From NCBI GenBank assembly GCA_944363655.1, contig CALVUU010000072.1, forward strand, positions 1 through 29,382: a DNA stretch of 29,382 nt. Reading direction: 5' to 3'. Origin of the DNA: an uncultured Bacilli bacterium. GTDB taxonomy: Bacteria > Bacillota_I > Bacilli_A > RF39 > UBA660. The notes below the pieces were generated by a model. It saw only the letters and a list, made by a program, of their open reading frames with translations, did no database searches and was not told the DNA's origin. Made by a program: the position numbers and the translations under genes. Shown here piece by piece: positions 8,007 to 15,513 of the stretch (its first letter is position 1; each line of letters opens with the position of its first letter).

Positions 8007-9110
8007 GTGAATGATGCTATATTTTCACAAATAGATTTTGGACCTTTAAAAGAGTTTTTAGAAGAAGATAACATCACCGACGTTTCTTATTCTAACGGTG
8101 GTCAAGTGTGGCTAAAAACTCTTGATAAAGGTGTTTATCGGGTTGATAGACCAGAAATAAATAATGCTTTGATGGAAAAGCTAGCTTTTCAATGTTCCAA
8201 TGTTATGGGTAAAACATTTAATATGGCTCATCCCTTTTTGGATGCTGAATCAGCTGAACTTCGTCTTAACTTTGTTCATGAATCAATTGCTACCAATGGT
8301 ATTGCTTGTGTTATACGTAAGACGCCTGCCAAAATCCGTCTTAATAAAGAAAAACTTATTAATGAACAATATGTAACTGAAGACTTACATGACTTTTTAA
8401 TGACTTGTGTTGAAGGACATTGCAATATTATAGTTAGTGGTGAAACTGGTTCAGGTAAAACAGAATTAGTAAAATACCTAGCAAGTCATACTAAAGAAAA
8501 TGAAAAAATCATAACTATCGAAGATACTCTAGAACTACATTTAGATAGAATATTTCCTCATCGTGATATAGTTGCCATGAAAACTAATAATATTGCATCA
8601 TATTCTGATGTACTGGTAACTTGCATGCGGCAAAACCCAAGGTGGATTTTACTATCCGAAGTTCGTTCCGCTGAGGCAGTTACAGCAGTACGTAACTCTA
8701 TTTCATCAGGACACAATATCATATCAACTATCCACTCGGATAGAGCATTAAACATTCCAATGCGGATGTATAGTTTGCTTGAAAGTAGTCAAGATATTGC
8801 TCAATTTCTAAACTCAATCCATCGTTATGTTCAACTAGGTGTTCATGTTAAAGGTTATATGAGTAAAGAACTAGGAAGATTTCAAAGAGAAATAATTGAA
8901 GTAGTTGAATTTTATGTTAATGAAAATAATGAAGCAAAATCTAATATAATTTTCAAAAAAAGCTTAGATGGTAAATTTACGTTTAATAATCCTACTAAAT
9001 ATTTAATTGATTACCTTGGAGTTCAAGGAGTAGATATTAAAGAAGATTATTTTGTAAAGTCTAAAGAAAATAATGACGGATTAGTAGAAAGTGGTGTCGA
9101 AAGTTTGTAG
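8007..9110 (+). CDS. cpaF: CpaF/TadA-type secretion ATPase
   Basis: A 367-aa hexameric AAA+-type ATPase of the type II/IV secretion superfamily that powers pilus assembly from the cytoplasm. Walker A is GETGSGKT (residues 145-152). The Asp box follows as ITIEDTLELHL. The Walker B/Glu region is WILLSEVRSAEA, with Glu218 in place. The His box is ISTIHSDRAL. The N-terminal region before Walker A matches the CpaF cap domain and lacks a long extra extension. Start: a GTG at 7998 is in frame, but it lies inside GAGGTGAT, a full match to the 16S anti-SD. I therefore choose the GTG at 8007, which sits at proper spacing after it. It is followed by the two platform genes, as in other Tad loci. Confidence 0.92.
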   Translation: MNDAIFSQIDFGPLKEFLEEDNITDVSYSNGGQVWLKTLDKGVYRVDRPEINNALMEKLAFQCSNVMGKTFNMAHPFLDAESAELRLNFVHESIATNGIACVIRKTPAKIRLNKEKLINEQYVTEDLHDFLMTCVEGHCNIIVSGETGSGKTELVKYLASHTKENEKIITIEDTLELHLDRIFPHRDIVAMKTNNIASYSDVLVTCMRQNPRWILLSEVRSAEAVTAVRNSISSGHNIISTIHSDRALNIPMRMYSLLESSQDIAQFLNSIHRYVQLGVHVKGYMSKELGRFQREIIEVVEFYVNENNEAKSNIIFKKSLDGKFTFNNPTKYLIDYLGVQGVDIKEDYFVKSKENNDGLVESGVESL

Positions 9111-9122
9111 AAAGGAGTAAAA

Positions 9123-10028
9123 ATGGGAACTTTTACTGAATTAATTATATTACTCATTATTGCAATATTTGTTCTTATTTATCGTAAAAACCCCGGTGAA
9201 GGTGTTTATAAATTTGTTACTGGAAATGCAACAAGAATTTATGATAAATATGCTCCATATTCTTTTAAAATAGTAAGAGAAAAAGCAATTGAGTTAGGAC
9301 AAGAATATAATGCTAGACAATATTTAACCCAAGTAATTTTATTCGGAGGTATTGCTGCTTTAATAGGTTACTTTTACTTTTATAGTATTATAATTGCTGC
9401 TTTTTACGCAATTGTTGCTATTGCTTTTATACCTTATCTTGCATATTTAAGATTACAAAGAGTATATAGTGAGTATATATTTGAACAAATTCAAACTTAT
9501 ACAACTAATGTTATAATGGAATTTAATACAACGCAAAGTTTTGTTAAAGCCCTTGAAGGAGTTAGGGATTCCGGAATATTAGAAAAACCTGTGGTAGATG
9601 ATGTAAAAAAAATGATTGATATGTCTTATCAAAATGGAACAATTGATGAATCAATTCAGTACTTTAATGATAAATATCCATATTATATGGTAAAAAATAT
9701 GCACCAATTATTTTTACAAATTACTAAGGAAGGTGCTCGTGATTCTGGTCAAGCCTTAGAAAATATGTCCCTAGATATCGACGCTCTAGTTGAAGGTGTA
9801 TATCGTGACCAAATGGATCGTAAAAACTTCCATGGTAGATTTATTCGTTTCGGTTTAATTCTATATTTGTTAGTAGTAGTATTGCGATACATGCTTGGGG
9901 AAGAAAATTATATTGAATTAATAGAAATGTGGTATGTTCAAATAATCCTTCATGCGGTGGTAATAATTAATGCCTTTTTCCTATTAACGGGAGAAAAGTA
10001 TTATAATGAAGATGTGGGGGTTGAATAA
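9123..10028 (+). CDS. tadB: TadB-like inner-membrane platform protein (T2SSF domain)
   Basis: 301 aa. Hydrophobic segments lie at about residues 3-20, 68-102 (two helices) and two near the C-terminus (about 243-256 and 274-292). A soluble T2SSF/GspF-like helical domain sits between, with YTTNVIMEFNTTQSFVKALEGV and YMVKNMHQLFLQITKEGARD. TadB and TadC form the membrane platform that couples CpaF to pilin extraction. AAAGGAG precedes the start. The gene overlaps the TadC-like gene by one base (TAATG), so equal translation of both is likely. Confidence 0.85.
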   Translation: MGTFTELIILLIIAIFVLIYRKNPGEGVYKFVTGNATRIYDKYAPYSFKIVREKAIELGQEYNARQYLTQVILFGGIAALIGYFYFYSIIIAAFYAIVAIAFIPYLAYLRLQRVYSEYIFEQIQTYTTNVIMEFNTTQSFVKALEGVRDSGILEKPVVDDVKKMIDMSYQNGTIDESIQYFNDKYPYYMVKNMHQLFLQITKEGARDSGQALENMSLDIDALVEGVYRDQMDRKNFHGRFIRFGLILYLLVVVLRYMLGEENYIELIEMWYVQIILHAVVIINAFFLLTGEKYYNEDVGVE

Positions 10029-10816
10029 TGCAAATAGAAATAATAATAATTGCGGTAATTGTCTTTTTGATAATGACCCTCGGGGGACAAATAAATATTA
10101 ATCAAATGATTAGTGATAACCAAATGCTTTTCTTAAGATTAAAAGAAAGTGATTGGGATTTCCTAGTAAGAGCAAGATATGGTAATAATATCAATCCTGA
10201 TGTTCTTTTTAATAAAAGAATTAAAAATGCTTTATTAATAATGATTTTAGCATTCTTCTTTATGATAAGAGATTTAAATTCAGTTAAAGTATTAATCATA
10301 TTTGTTTTAGGTATTTTTATATTCAAAATGCCTTATAATGACATTAAAAAGTTTTATAATCGTCATATGCATCAAATAGATGCAATGTTACCACATTATT
10401 TAAAAAACTTAGAAATATTAATTCAGCACTATACTGTTCCTGTTGCCATAGGTAAATCGATGGCAGATGCTCCCGAAATATTTAAAGAAGGCTTACAAGA
10501 AATGATTGATGCTATAAATTCAGGTGATGATACTATTGAGCCTTACATGGCATTTGCTAGAAAATATCCTGTCCGTGATTCCATGCGGATGATGCGTCTT
10601 TTATATCGTTTAAGTTTAGGACGTCAAGAAAGAAAACAAGAACAAATACTTACATTTTCAAGATCAATATCTAGTCTACAACAAAAAGCTAGAGAAACTA
10701 GATACAAAAATCGTCTTGAAAAAATGGAAAATAAAACAATGAGTATGCTTATTACAACGGGTATAGGAGTAATGATTTTATTAATTCTTGCTGTACTTCA
10801 ACTAATGAATGTATAA
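10028..10816 (+). CDS. tadC: TadC-like inner-membrane platform protein (T2SSF domain)
   Basis: 262 aa. There is a helix at the N-terminus (IEIIIIAVIVFLIMTLGG), a pair at about residues 60-95, and a C-terminal helix (MLITTGIGVMILLILAVLQLM). The central soluble domain contains AMLPHYLKNLEILIQHYTVP and a basic stretch near the C-terminal helix (QQKARETRYKNRLEKM), as usual for T2SSF proteins. It pairs with the preceding TadB-like gene. It ends the assembly-engine part of the locus; the next genes have their own promoter. Confidence 0.85.
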   Translation: MQIEIIIIAVIVFLIMTLGGQININQMISDNQMLFLRLKESDWDFLVRARYGNNINPDVLFNKRIKNALLIMILAFFFMIRDLNSVKVLIIFVLGIFIFKMPYNDIKKFYNRHMHQIDAMLPHYLKNLEILIQHYTVPVAIGKSMADAPEIFKEGLQEMIDAINSGDDTIEPYMAFARKYPVRDSMRMMRLLYRLSLGRQERKQEQILTFSRSISSLQQKARETRYKNRLEKMENKTMSMLITTGIGVMILLILAVLQLMNV

Positions 10817-10840
10817 TTTAAATATATTTATAATAAAAAA

Positions 10841-10869
10841 TTGATATTTAATGAAAAATAAGGTATAAT
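10841..10869 (+). promoter_or_regulatory. Strong promoter of the pilin-like gene cluster
   Basis: TTGATA (10841-10846), exactly 17 bases, then TATAAT (10864-10869): five of six and six of six consensus bases. TAAGGAGGAA follows at 10881-10890, ahead of the start at 10900. This is the best promoter in the window and fits high expression of a major structural subunit. Confidence 0.8.
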
Positions 10870-10899
10870 AATGTTATGAATAAGGAGGAATTTTAATTT

Positions 10900-11160
10900 A
10901 TGAAAGAAGCAACTGGAGAACTAAATATGACTGTTGTAACTGTTGTTGCTATTGCAGCAGTAGCGGCATTCTTCTATGCATTTGTTTGGCCTGCAATTCA
11001 ATCTAGTATTGAACAAAATACTAAATGTGCAGCAGCCCAAAATTGTCAATGTGAAGGTGATGAATGCGTATGTAAATATTATGGACCTGATGCTGATGAT
11101 CCAGAAGGCGGAGATACAATTACTTGCCCTAATAATGATAGTACTGGTTCAGATAACTAA
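10900..11160 (+). CDS. Short Cys-rich pilin-like protein 1
   Basis: 86 aa. The N-terminus MKEATGELN is followed by a hydrophobic helix (MTVVTVVAIAAVAAFFYAFVWP, residues 10-31) and a short Cys-rich tail with CAAAQNCQCEGDECVC and an acidic end. Size and the near-N-terminal helix resemble Flp-type pilins of Tad systems, but the Cys-rich tail is unusual. Gly6-Glu7 just before the helix may be the processing site, by analogy with prepilins; no prepilin peptidase gene is in the window. It shares its first nine residues with the next gene and has the strongest promoter of the locus, so it is my leading candidate for the major subunit. Confidence 0.75.
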   Translation: MKEATGELNMTVVTVVAIAAVAAFFYAFVWPAIQSSIEQNTKCAAAQNCQCEGDECVCKYYGPDADDPEGGDTITCPNNDSTGSDN

Positions 11161-11186
11161 TAATTAATTAAAGTGAGGTAATTTTA

Positions 11187-11438
11187 ATGAAAGAGGCAAC
11201 CGGGGAATTAAATACGGCAGTTGTTGTTGCGATAGCAATTGGTATCTTGGCTGTCTTTTTTTTCAGTGTAGTATGGCCAATTTTAGACAACAATTTTGAA
11301 AGGACTGCACAATGCGATAAAGCTGCCTGCGATTGTAGTGCTGATAGTAGAGTAATAGAAAACGGGGTTGAATATTGTACAGAATGTTCCATAGATGGAG
11401 AAATAGTTCCAGATATGAAATGTATTTATAAAGGATAG
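11187..11438 (+). CDS. Short Cys-rich pilin-like protein 2
   Basis: 83 aa, paralogue of the gene before it: identical MKEATGELN start, helix TAVVVAIAIGILAVFFFSVVWP, then a Cys-rich tail (CDKAACDCSA, YCTECSIDG, MKC). The distance from helix to first Cys is about the same in both proteins (FERTAQC here, IEQNTKC there). Both tails look suited to disulfides or metal binding. It lies 26 bases after gene 1 and is surely co-transcribed. Confidence 0.75.
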   Translation: MKEATGELNTAVVVAIAIGILAVFFFSVVWPILDNNFERTAQCDKAACDCSADSRVIENGVEYCTECSIDGEIVPDMKCIYKG

Positions 11439-11447
11439 TGGTTAAGA

Positions 11448-11957
11448 GTGAAAGAATCAATAAGTGTTACAACAATTTTTCAAATAGTTATTCTGTTTAT
11501 CTTATTGTTTACAGCTATTATGTGCTTAACAATAAATAATTCTAATGCTTTTGGAGTAAAAGATGAAATTCTTAATATAATTGAAAATAATAACGGTAAT
11601 TATTTAAATGAAGACAATTCCGGTTTGAGTGAAGAAATAGTTGATGCTATATCAGCAGCAGCATATAGAACTACTGGTGTCTGTGAAGATGGATATACCG
11701 GCTATGAAAGAAACGGTCAACCCGTAGGAAATGGCGAAAGAGCATCAGTTTGTATTAAAGAAGTAAATGTTACAGATAGCTTAAAAGATTATATAAATAG
11801 TGAACTAGGAGGATCTCAGTACGTTGCTCAAGGAGATTTTGTTAATGGCAGCTACTATCAAATAGTTCTATTTTATCAACTAGATTTGCCAGTAATTAGG
11901 CAAGTATATAATTTTCAAACAAAGGGTGAAACTAAAATTATTTATTTAAATGACTAA
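11448..11957 (+). CDS. Minor pilin / TadE-like protein A
   Basis: 169 aa, starting with GTG. The N-terminus MKESISVTT is followed by a helix (IFQIVILFILLFTAIMCLTI, residues about 10-29) and an extracytoplasmic domain. AAYRTTGVCEDGYTG and a later Cys mark that domain, and its C-terminal part is beta-rich (YYQIVLFYQLDLPVIRQVYNF). It is related to the next gene: both have a helix of the same length, then a TTG-C--G motif, then a FY-LDLP/FYRFNLP strand. The start is supported by the MKE motif shared with the neighbouring pilin-like proteins. Likely a minor pseudopilin of the same machine. Confidence 0.7.
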   Translation: MKESISVTTIFQIVILFILLFTAIMCLTINNSNAFGVKDEILNIIENNNGNYLNEDNSGLSEEIVDAISAAAYRTTGVCEDGYTGYERNGQPVGNGERASVCIKEVNVTDSLKDYINSELGGSQYVAQGDFVNGSYYQIVLFYQLDLPVIRQVYNFQTKGETKIIYLND

Positions 11958-11984
11958 CATTTTTGTAAAGAAAAGGAGATAAAA

Positions 11985-12431
11985 ATGCGGGAAGTATCAG
12001 GATCTACTTGGGTATTTCAATTAATGATTATATTTATTCTTATATTTGCTTGTTTCTTGACACTAGTAATAAATTATTCTAAAGCCTATCAAGTAAAAAA
12101 TGAAGTATTATCAATAATTGAAAGATACGAAGGGGTAACACCAACATCGGAACCCATAATTAATAATTATTTACTTGGTAATGCTTATACAACTTCAGGA
12201 GAATGTCCTGAAGGTTGGTATGGAGTAAATTTAAATAATGGTAGTCTTGAAGAAGCAGATGAAAATAGAGAATATAGTTACTGTTTTATTGAAAATGATA
12301 CTGCCAATAACCAAATAAATTATGAAATTATTGTATTTTACAGATTTAATCTCCCATTTCTAGGAGAATTAATGACGTTTAGAGTTAATGGTGTTACTAA
12401 TTCATTTATTGGTAGCAATGACCGTTATTAG
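11985..12431 (+). CDS. Minor pilin / TadE-like protein B
   Basis: 148 aa. MREVSGSTW is followed by the helix VFQLMIIFILIFACFLTLVI and an outside domain with AYTTSGECPEGWYG and YCFIEND, ending in FYRFNLPFLGELMTFRV. It is a paralogue of the preceding gene, with matching Cys-Gly motif and C-terminal strands. AAAAGGAGA gives a strong ribosome site. Its N-terminus (MRE-SG) matches the MKEATG of the two short pilin-like proteins, which groups all four as one set. Confidence 0.7.
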   Translation: MREVSGSTWVFQLMIIFILIFACFLTLVINYSKAYQVKNEVLSIIERYEGVTPTSEPIINNYLLGNAYTTSGECPEGWYGVNLNNGSLEEADENREYSYCFIENDTANNQINYEIIVFYRFNLPFLGELMTFRVNGVTNSFIGSNDRY

Positions 12432-12445
12432 AAAGGATAATAAAT

Positions 12446-13438
12446 ATGAATGTAATAGTTTCTAATAAATATCAAGCTTTACTTGCTAATCTTGATATAG
12501 ATGTTATAAAAAGCATAAATGGAGAATTCACAGTTGATGAACTTATAGCTCAATTTTCCAACTTCTATTTTAATAAAATGATAATAGATATTACTGCAAT
12601 TAAAGGCTATCAGGATATTAAAGTTATTCAACAATTATCTGTTAATTTTGATATGTCTAAAGTAATATTATTATTAGATGATTCTGAAACAGTTAATTCT
12701 CCAATGTATTTATCTCAATTAGTATCTATGGGTATTTATAATTTTGCTAGTGATGTCAATGTTGTTAGATTTTTAATAGATAATCCTAATACTTATAAAG
12801 ATGTTGCAACATATCACAATATCAGTGGTTTTAAAAAACCAGCTTTAAACGAAAATGTCGTGGATAATACTAAAGGAAAAATAGGGCAAAAAATAGTTGG
12901 ATTTAAAAATGTAACTGAACATGCTGGTTCTACCACTCTTGTATATCTTCTTAAACAACATTTAGAAGATAGTTATAATGTAAAAGCGGTAGAAGTAGAT
13001 GGTAATGATTTTATATATTTTAATGATAATAGTCTAGAAACAGTAACGAGTATTACTTTTAATGAATTTTTAAATAAAAATATAGATTGTGATATTATCT
13101 TAGTAGATCTTAATAATAGTTCTGTAGAAAATTATTGTAATGATGTAATTTATTTAATTGAACCAGGAAGAATTCAATTAAATAAATTAATTAGAAATGA
13201 TAATGAAATATTTGAAAAATTACGTAACAAAAAAATAGTTTTAAACCGTAGTGTGTTAAATGAAAAAGATGTAGAAGAATTTGAACGTGAAAGTGGCAGT
13301 AAAGTATTTTACAATATGCCTTATTTAGATGATAAACTAGATAATCAACCAATTATCAAGGATTTCTTAAGTGCTTTAGGTTTTAGTAGAATAGATAAAG
13401 ATAATGGCGGATCAGGATTATTCAGTATCTTCAAATAG
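12446..13438 (+). CDS. cpaE: CpaE/TadZ-like protein with aberrant ParA/MinD P-loop
   Basis: 330 aa. The N-terminal part (residues about 1-120) looks like the degenerate receiver-like domain of CpaE/TadZ, with VILLLDDSE and SMGIYNFAS blocks. The C-terminal part is a ParA/MinD-type domain: VGFKNVTEHAGSTT (residues 151-164) stands in the P-loop position, and DIILVDLNNSS resembles the Walker B strand. The usual GGxGKT is replaced by EHAGSTT, so the signature and catalytic lysines are missing. TadZ proteins place the Tad machine in the cell, and many have altered ATPase motifs. The position within the Tad-like locus supports the call. Confidence 0.75.
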   Translation: MNVIVSNKYQALLANLDIDVIKSINGEFTVDELIAQFSNFYFNKMIIDITAIKGYQDIKVIQQLSVNFDMSKVILLLDDSETVNSPMYLSQLVSMGIYNFASDVNVVRFLIDNPNTYKDVATYHNISGFKKPALNENVVDNTKGKIGQKIVGFKNVTEHAGSTTLVYLLKQHLEDSYNVKAVEVDGNDFIYFNDNSLETVTSITFNEFLNKNIDCDIILVDLNNSSVENYCNDVIYLIEPGRIQLNKLIRNDNEIFEKLRNKKIVLNRSVLNEKDVEEFERESGSKVFYNMPYLDDKLDNQPIIKDFLSALGFSRIDKDNGGSGLFSIFK

Positions 13439-13452
13439 TAGAGGTGGTTTTA

Positions 13453-13800
13453 ATGAGTTTTTGTTATAAAACAGCAGAAGTATGGCAAATAATAGGATAT
13501 GCCTTACTTATATTAAAAATAGTTATACCAATTATTCTAATTGTTTTAGGTATGATTGATATTGGAAAAGCTGTCTTATCAAGTGATGAAAAATTAATTA
13601 AAGATGGAGTTATGAAATTAATTAAACGTGTAATTGCTGCAGTAATAATATTTTTTATTCCAACAGTTATCGATGTTTTATTTCAGTTTATCGGTGGCTT
13701 TTCTGAAAGTATCCGAAATGACTATGCTAACTGCATAGATTGCCTAACATCTCCAACTAATAATTGTGATACAAGTTACAATGACAATATATTTGAGTAG
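13453..13800 (+). CDS. Two-TM VirB2/TrbC-like small membrane protein 1
   Basis: 115 aa with two membrane helices (about residues 12-36 and 56-76) separated by a basic loop (SSDEKLIKDGVMKLIKR), the layout of VirB2/TrbC pilins and related proteins. The tail carries CIDCLTSPTNNC, and there is a Cys at position 4. An in-frame GTG at 13444 lies inside the ribosome site AGAGGTGG (13440-13447), so the ATG at 13453 is the likely start. The gene at 15514 is a clear paralogue with the same C--C--SP----C--Y tail. An IS66-type element was inserted just behind the stop; the TAG is part of the duplicated target. Confidence 0.75.
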   Translation: MSFCYKTAEVWQIIGYALLILKIVIPIILIVLGMIDIGKAVLSSDEKLIKDGVMKLIKRVIAAVIIFFIPTVIDVLFQFIGGFSESIRNDYANCIDCLTSPTNNCDTSYNDNIFE

Positions 13801-13803
13801 TTG
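13796..13803 (+). repeat. Target site duplication, left copy
   Basis: AGTAGTTG lies directly outside the left inverted repeat and is repeated exactly at 15430-15437. An 8-bp duplication is standard for IS66-family insertion. The stop codon of the upstream gene is inside it. Confidence 0.92.
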
Positions 13804-13822
13804 GTAACTATTCAGACTATGA
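13804..13822 (+). repeat. Left terminal inverted repeat of the IS66 element
   Basis: GTAACTATTCAGACTATGA, an exact match to the complement of 15411-15429. Confidence 0.95.
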
Positions 13823-13836
13823 AAAAAATAAAGTGT

Positions 13837-13866
13837 AAAAAGTAGTGTCAATGATGCTGCTTTTTT
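13837..13866 (+). terminator. Rho-independent terminator at the left end of the IS
   Basis: AAAAAGTAG (13837-13845) pairs with CTGCTTTTT (13857-13865; one G-T pair) and runs into T's. It lies inside the element, ahead of the transposase, and would stop transcription arriving from the Tad-like operon. Confidence 0.6.
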
Positions 13867-13912
13867 CGATTATATATGAGAAAATAGAAATAGTTAAGGA
13901 TAGTGGTATAAA

Positions 13913-15371
13913 ATGATGAAAGTAACAAATGATTTTTATAGACAATTTGAAGAACTAAATAATAAGTTAGATTCACTATTAAAAGAAAATAAAGATTTAA
14001 GAAGAGAGTTTAAACAAGAAAAAGAAGACTTGAAAGCCACTATCAAAGAAAAAGATGAAATGATAGAGAAATTACTGAACGAAATTGATAGACTTAAAAA
14101 TCAAATAAATAAAGATAGTAGTAATTCTAGTAAACCACCTTCAACTGATGCAGGTAAGAAAGATAAAAGTGGAGCCAATTTATATAATTCTAGAAAAAAG
14201 ACAGATAAGAAAATCGGAGGACAAAAAGGTCATAAAGGACATTGTCTTACTAAAGATAAAGTTGAAAAAATGATAAAGGATAAACTTGTAGAAACTAGAA
14301 CTATTTATCATGAGAGTAATAATAAAAATGGTAAAGATATTACTAAATATAGAATAGGTTTAGAAGTAAATGTTTATGTAGAAAAACATATCTTTAGACA
14401 TAATCCAAAAACAGATGAGAAAATACCAAAAGAATTTTATACAGATGTAACTTATGATAATAGTGTAAAAGCTTTAACAATTGAACTTGGGACATATAAT
14501 GTAGTGGCATTAGATAGATTAAGTGATTTATTTAATGTTCTTTCTAAAGGAGTAATAGATATATCCAATGGTACATTAGTTAACTTTTTAAATGAATTTA
14601 GCCTAAAGTCAAAACCAACTTTAGACAATTTAGAAAATGATTTATTAAATAAATCTTTAATGTATACAGATGATACTACAAATGATAATAAATGCTATAT
14701 AAGAAATTATAGTAATAGTTAAACTGTAGTCTATGCCTCATAAGAATAAAGGACATAAACAGATAAAGGAACACAATATTTTAACAAGATATACTGGAGG
14801 TATTATACATGATCATGATACTGCAATGTATAAATATGGTTCTAATAATTATGAATGTAATGTTCATTTAGGAAGATATTTAGAAGAAATAATTCAAAAT
14901 GTTTCCGAATTTACTTGGGCAAAACAACTAAAGGAACTACTAGTTAAAGCGTATCAAGATAGAAAAGTTTTAATAAAAAAAGGTAGTAAATCATTTTCTA
15001 GTAATAAAACTAATGAAATTAGTACAAAATATGATGAAATTATATTATTAGCCAAGAAAGAAAATAAAAGTATTAAATCTACATATTATAAAGAAAAAGC
15101 CCTTAAGCTTATTAGAAGATGCGATAAATATAAAAATAATCACTTGGCTTTTATATATGATTTTAGTGTTCCTTTTGATAATAATCCAAGTGAAAGAGAT
15201 TTTAGGATTATTAAAATTAAAACTAAAATATCTGGAGGATTTAAAAATATAGATAGTGCTAAATCATACTGTGATGCAATTAGTATTATAAAAACCTCTA
15301 TTAAAAGAAAGATTAATCCTTTTGATTCTATTAAAGCTATATTTAATAATGAAGTGTTTTTTGCAAACTAA
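13913..15371 (+). pseudogene. IS66-family transposase TnpC, broken by a stop and a frameshift
   Basis: The first part (13913-14722) has a long N-terminal coiled coil, the family motif SSNSSKPPSTDA, a basic GGQKGHKGH zinc-finger-like stretch, and the first catalytic Asp in MYTDDTT. It ends at TAA (14720-14722). If that codon is read through, the same frame still gives TVVYAS before a second stop. The homologous sequence then continues one frame over from about 14733 (HKNKGHKQIKEHNIL), with HDHDT (second Asp) and NPSERDFR (the Glu), to 15371. Thus one nonsense change (probably AAA to TAA) and one frameshift near 14735-14741 separate the DDE residues. Programmed frameshifting is unlikely, because two separate lesions are needed. 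Confidence 0.9.
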
Positions 15372-15405
15372 AAAGAGCAATTCTAAATAATTACTCTTTG
15401 CTTTT
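15372..15405 (+). terminator. Terminator after the IS66 transposase
   Basis: AAAGAGCAATT (15372-15382) pairs with AATTACTCTTT (15389-15399) with one mismatch, followed by GCTTTT. It starts right after the transposase stop codon. Confidence 0.55.
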
Positions 15406-15410
15406 GTGTG

Positions 15411-15429
15411 TCATAGTCTGAATAGTTAC
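15411..15429 (-). repeat. Right terminal inverted repeat of the IS66 element
   Basis: Exact reverse complement of the left repeat at 13804-13822. Confidence 0.95.
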
Positions 15430-15437
15430 AGTAGTTG
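15430..15437 (+). repeat. Target site duplication, right copy
   Basis: AGTAGTTG, identical to 13796-13803. Confidence 0.92.
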
Positions 15438-15458
15438 ACATATTTTTTACCTAAAATG

Positions 15459-15487
15459 TTGACTTTAAGGCTTATTTAGAGTAAAAT
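15459..15487 (+). promoter_or_regulatory. Promoter of the second VirB2/TrbC-like gene
   Basis: TTGACT (15459-15464), 17 bases, TAAAAT (15482-15487). It lies outside the IS in the original intergenic DNA, so this gene should remain expressed despite the upstream insertion and its terminators. Confidence 0.7.
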
Positions 15488-15513
15488 AAAACTATGAAGA
15501 GAGGAGTGTTATA

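Larger units (their letters stand above)
13804..15429 (+). mobile_element. IS66-family insertion sequence (TnpC-only type)
   Basis: A complete 1626-bp element. The terminal inverted repeats are perfect over 19 bp (GTAACTATTCAGACTATGA at 13804-13822; its complement at 15411-15429) and begin with GTAA, as in IS66 elements. The flanking 8-bp duplication AGTAGTTG is also perfect. Only a tnpC-like gene is present, with no tnpA or tnpB accessory genes, as in the ISBst12-like subgroup. The transposase is broken, so this copy could move only with help from another source. It carries terminator-like hairpins near both ends and separates two paralogous genes of the Tad-like locus. Confidence 0.93.

Noticed and set aside
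14700..14745. Programmed frameshift in the IS66 transposase
   Set aside because: A nonsense codon and a separate frame change are both needed, and there is no slippery heptamer with a following structure; decay is simpler.
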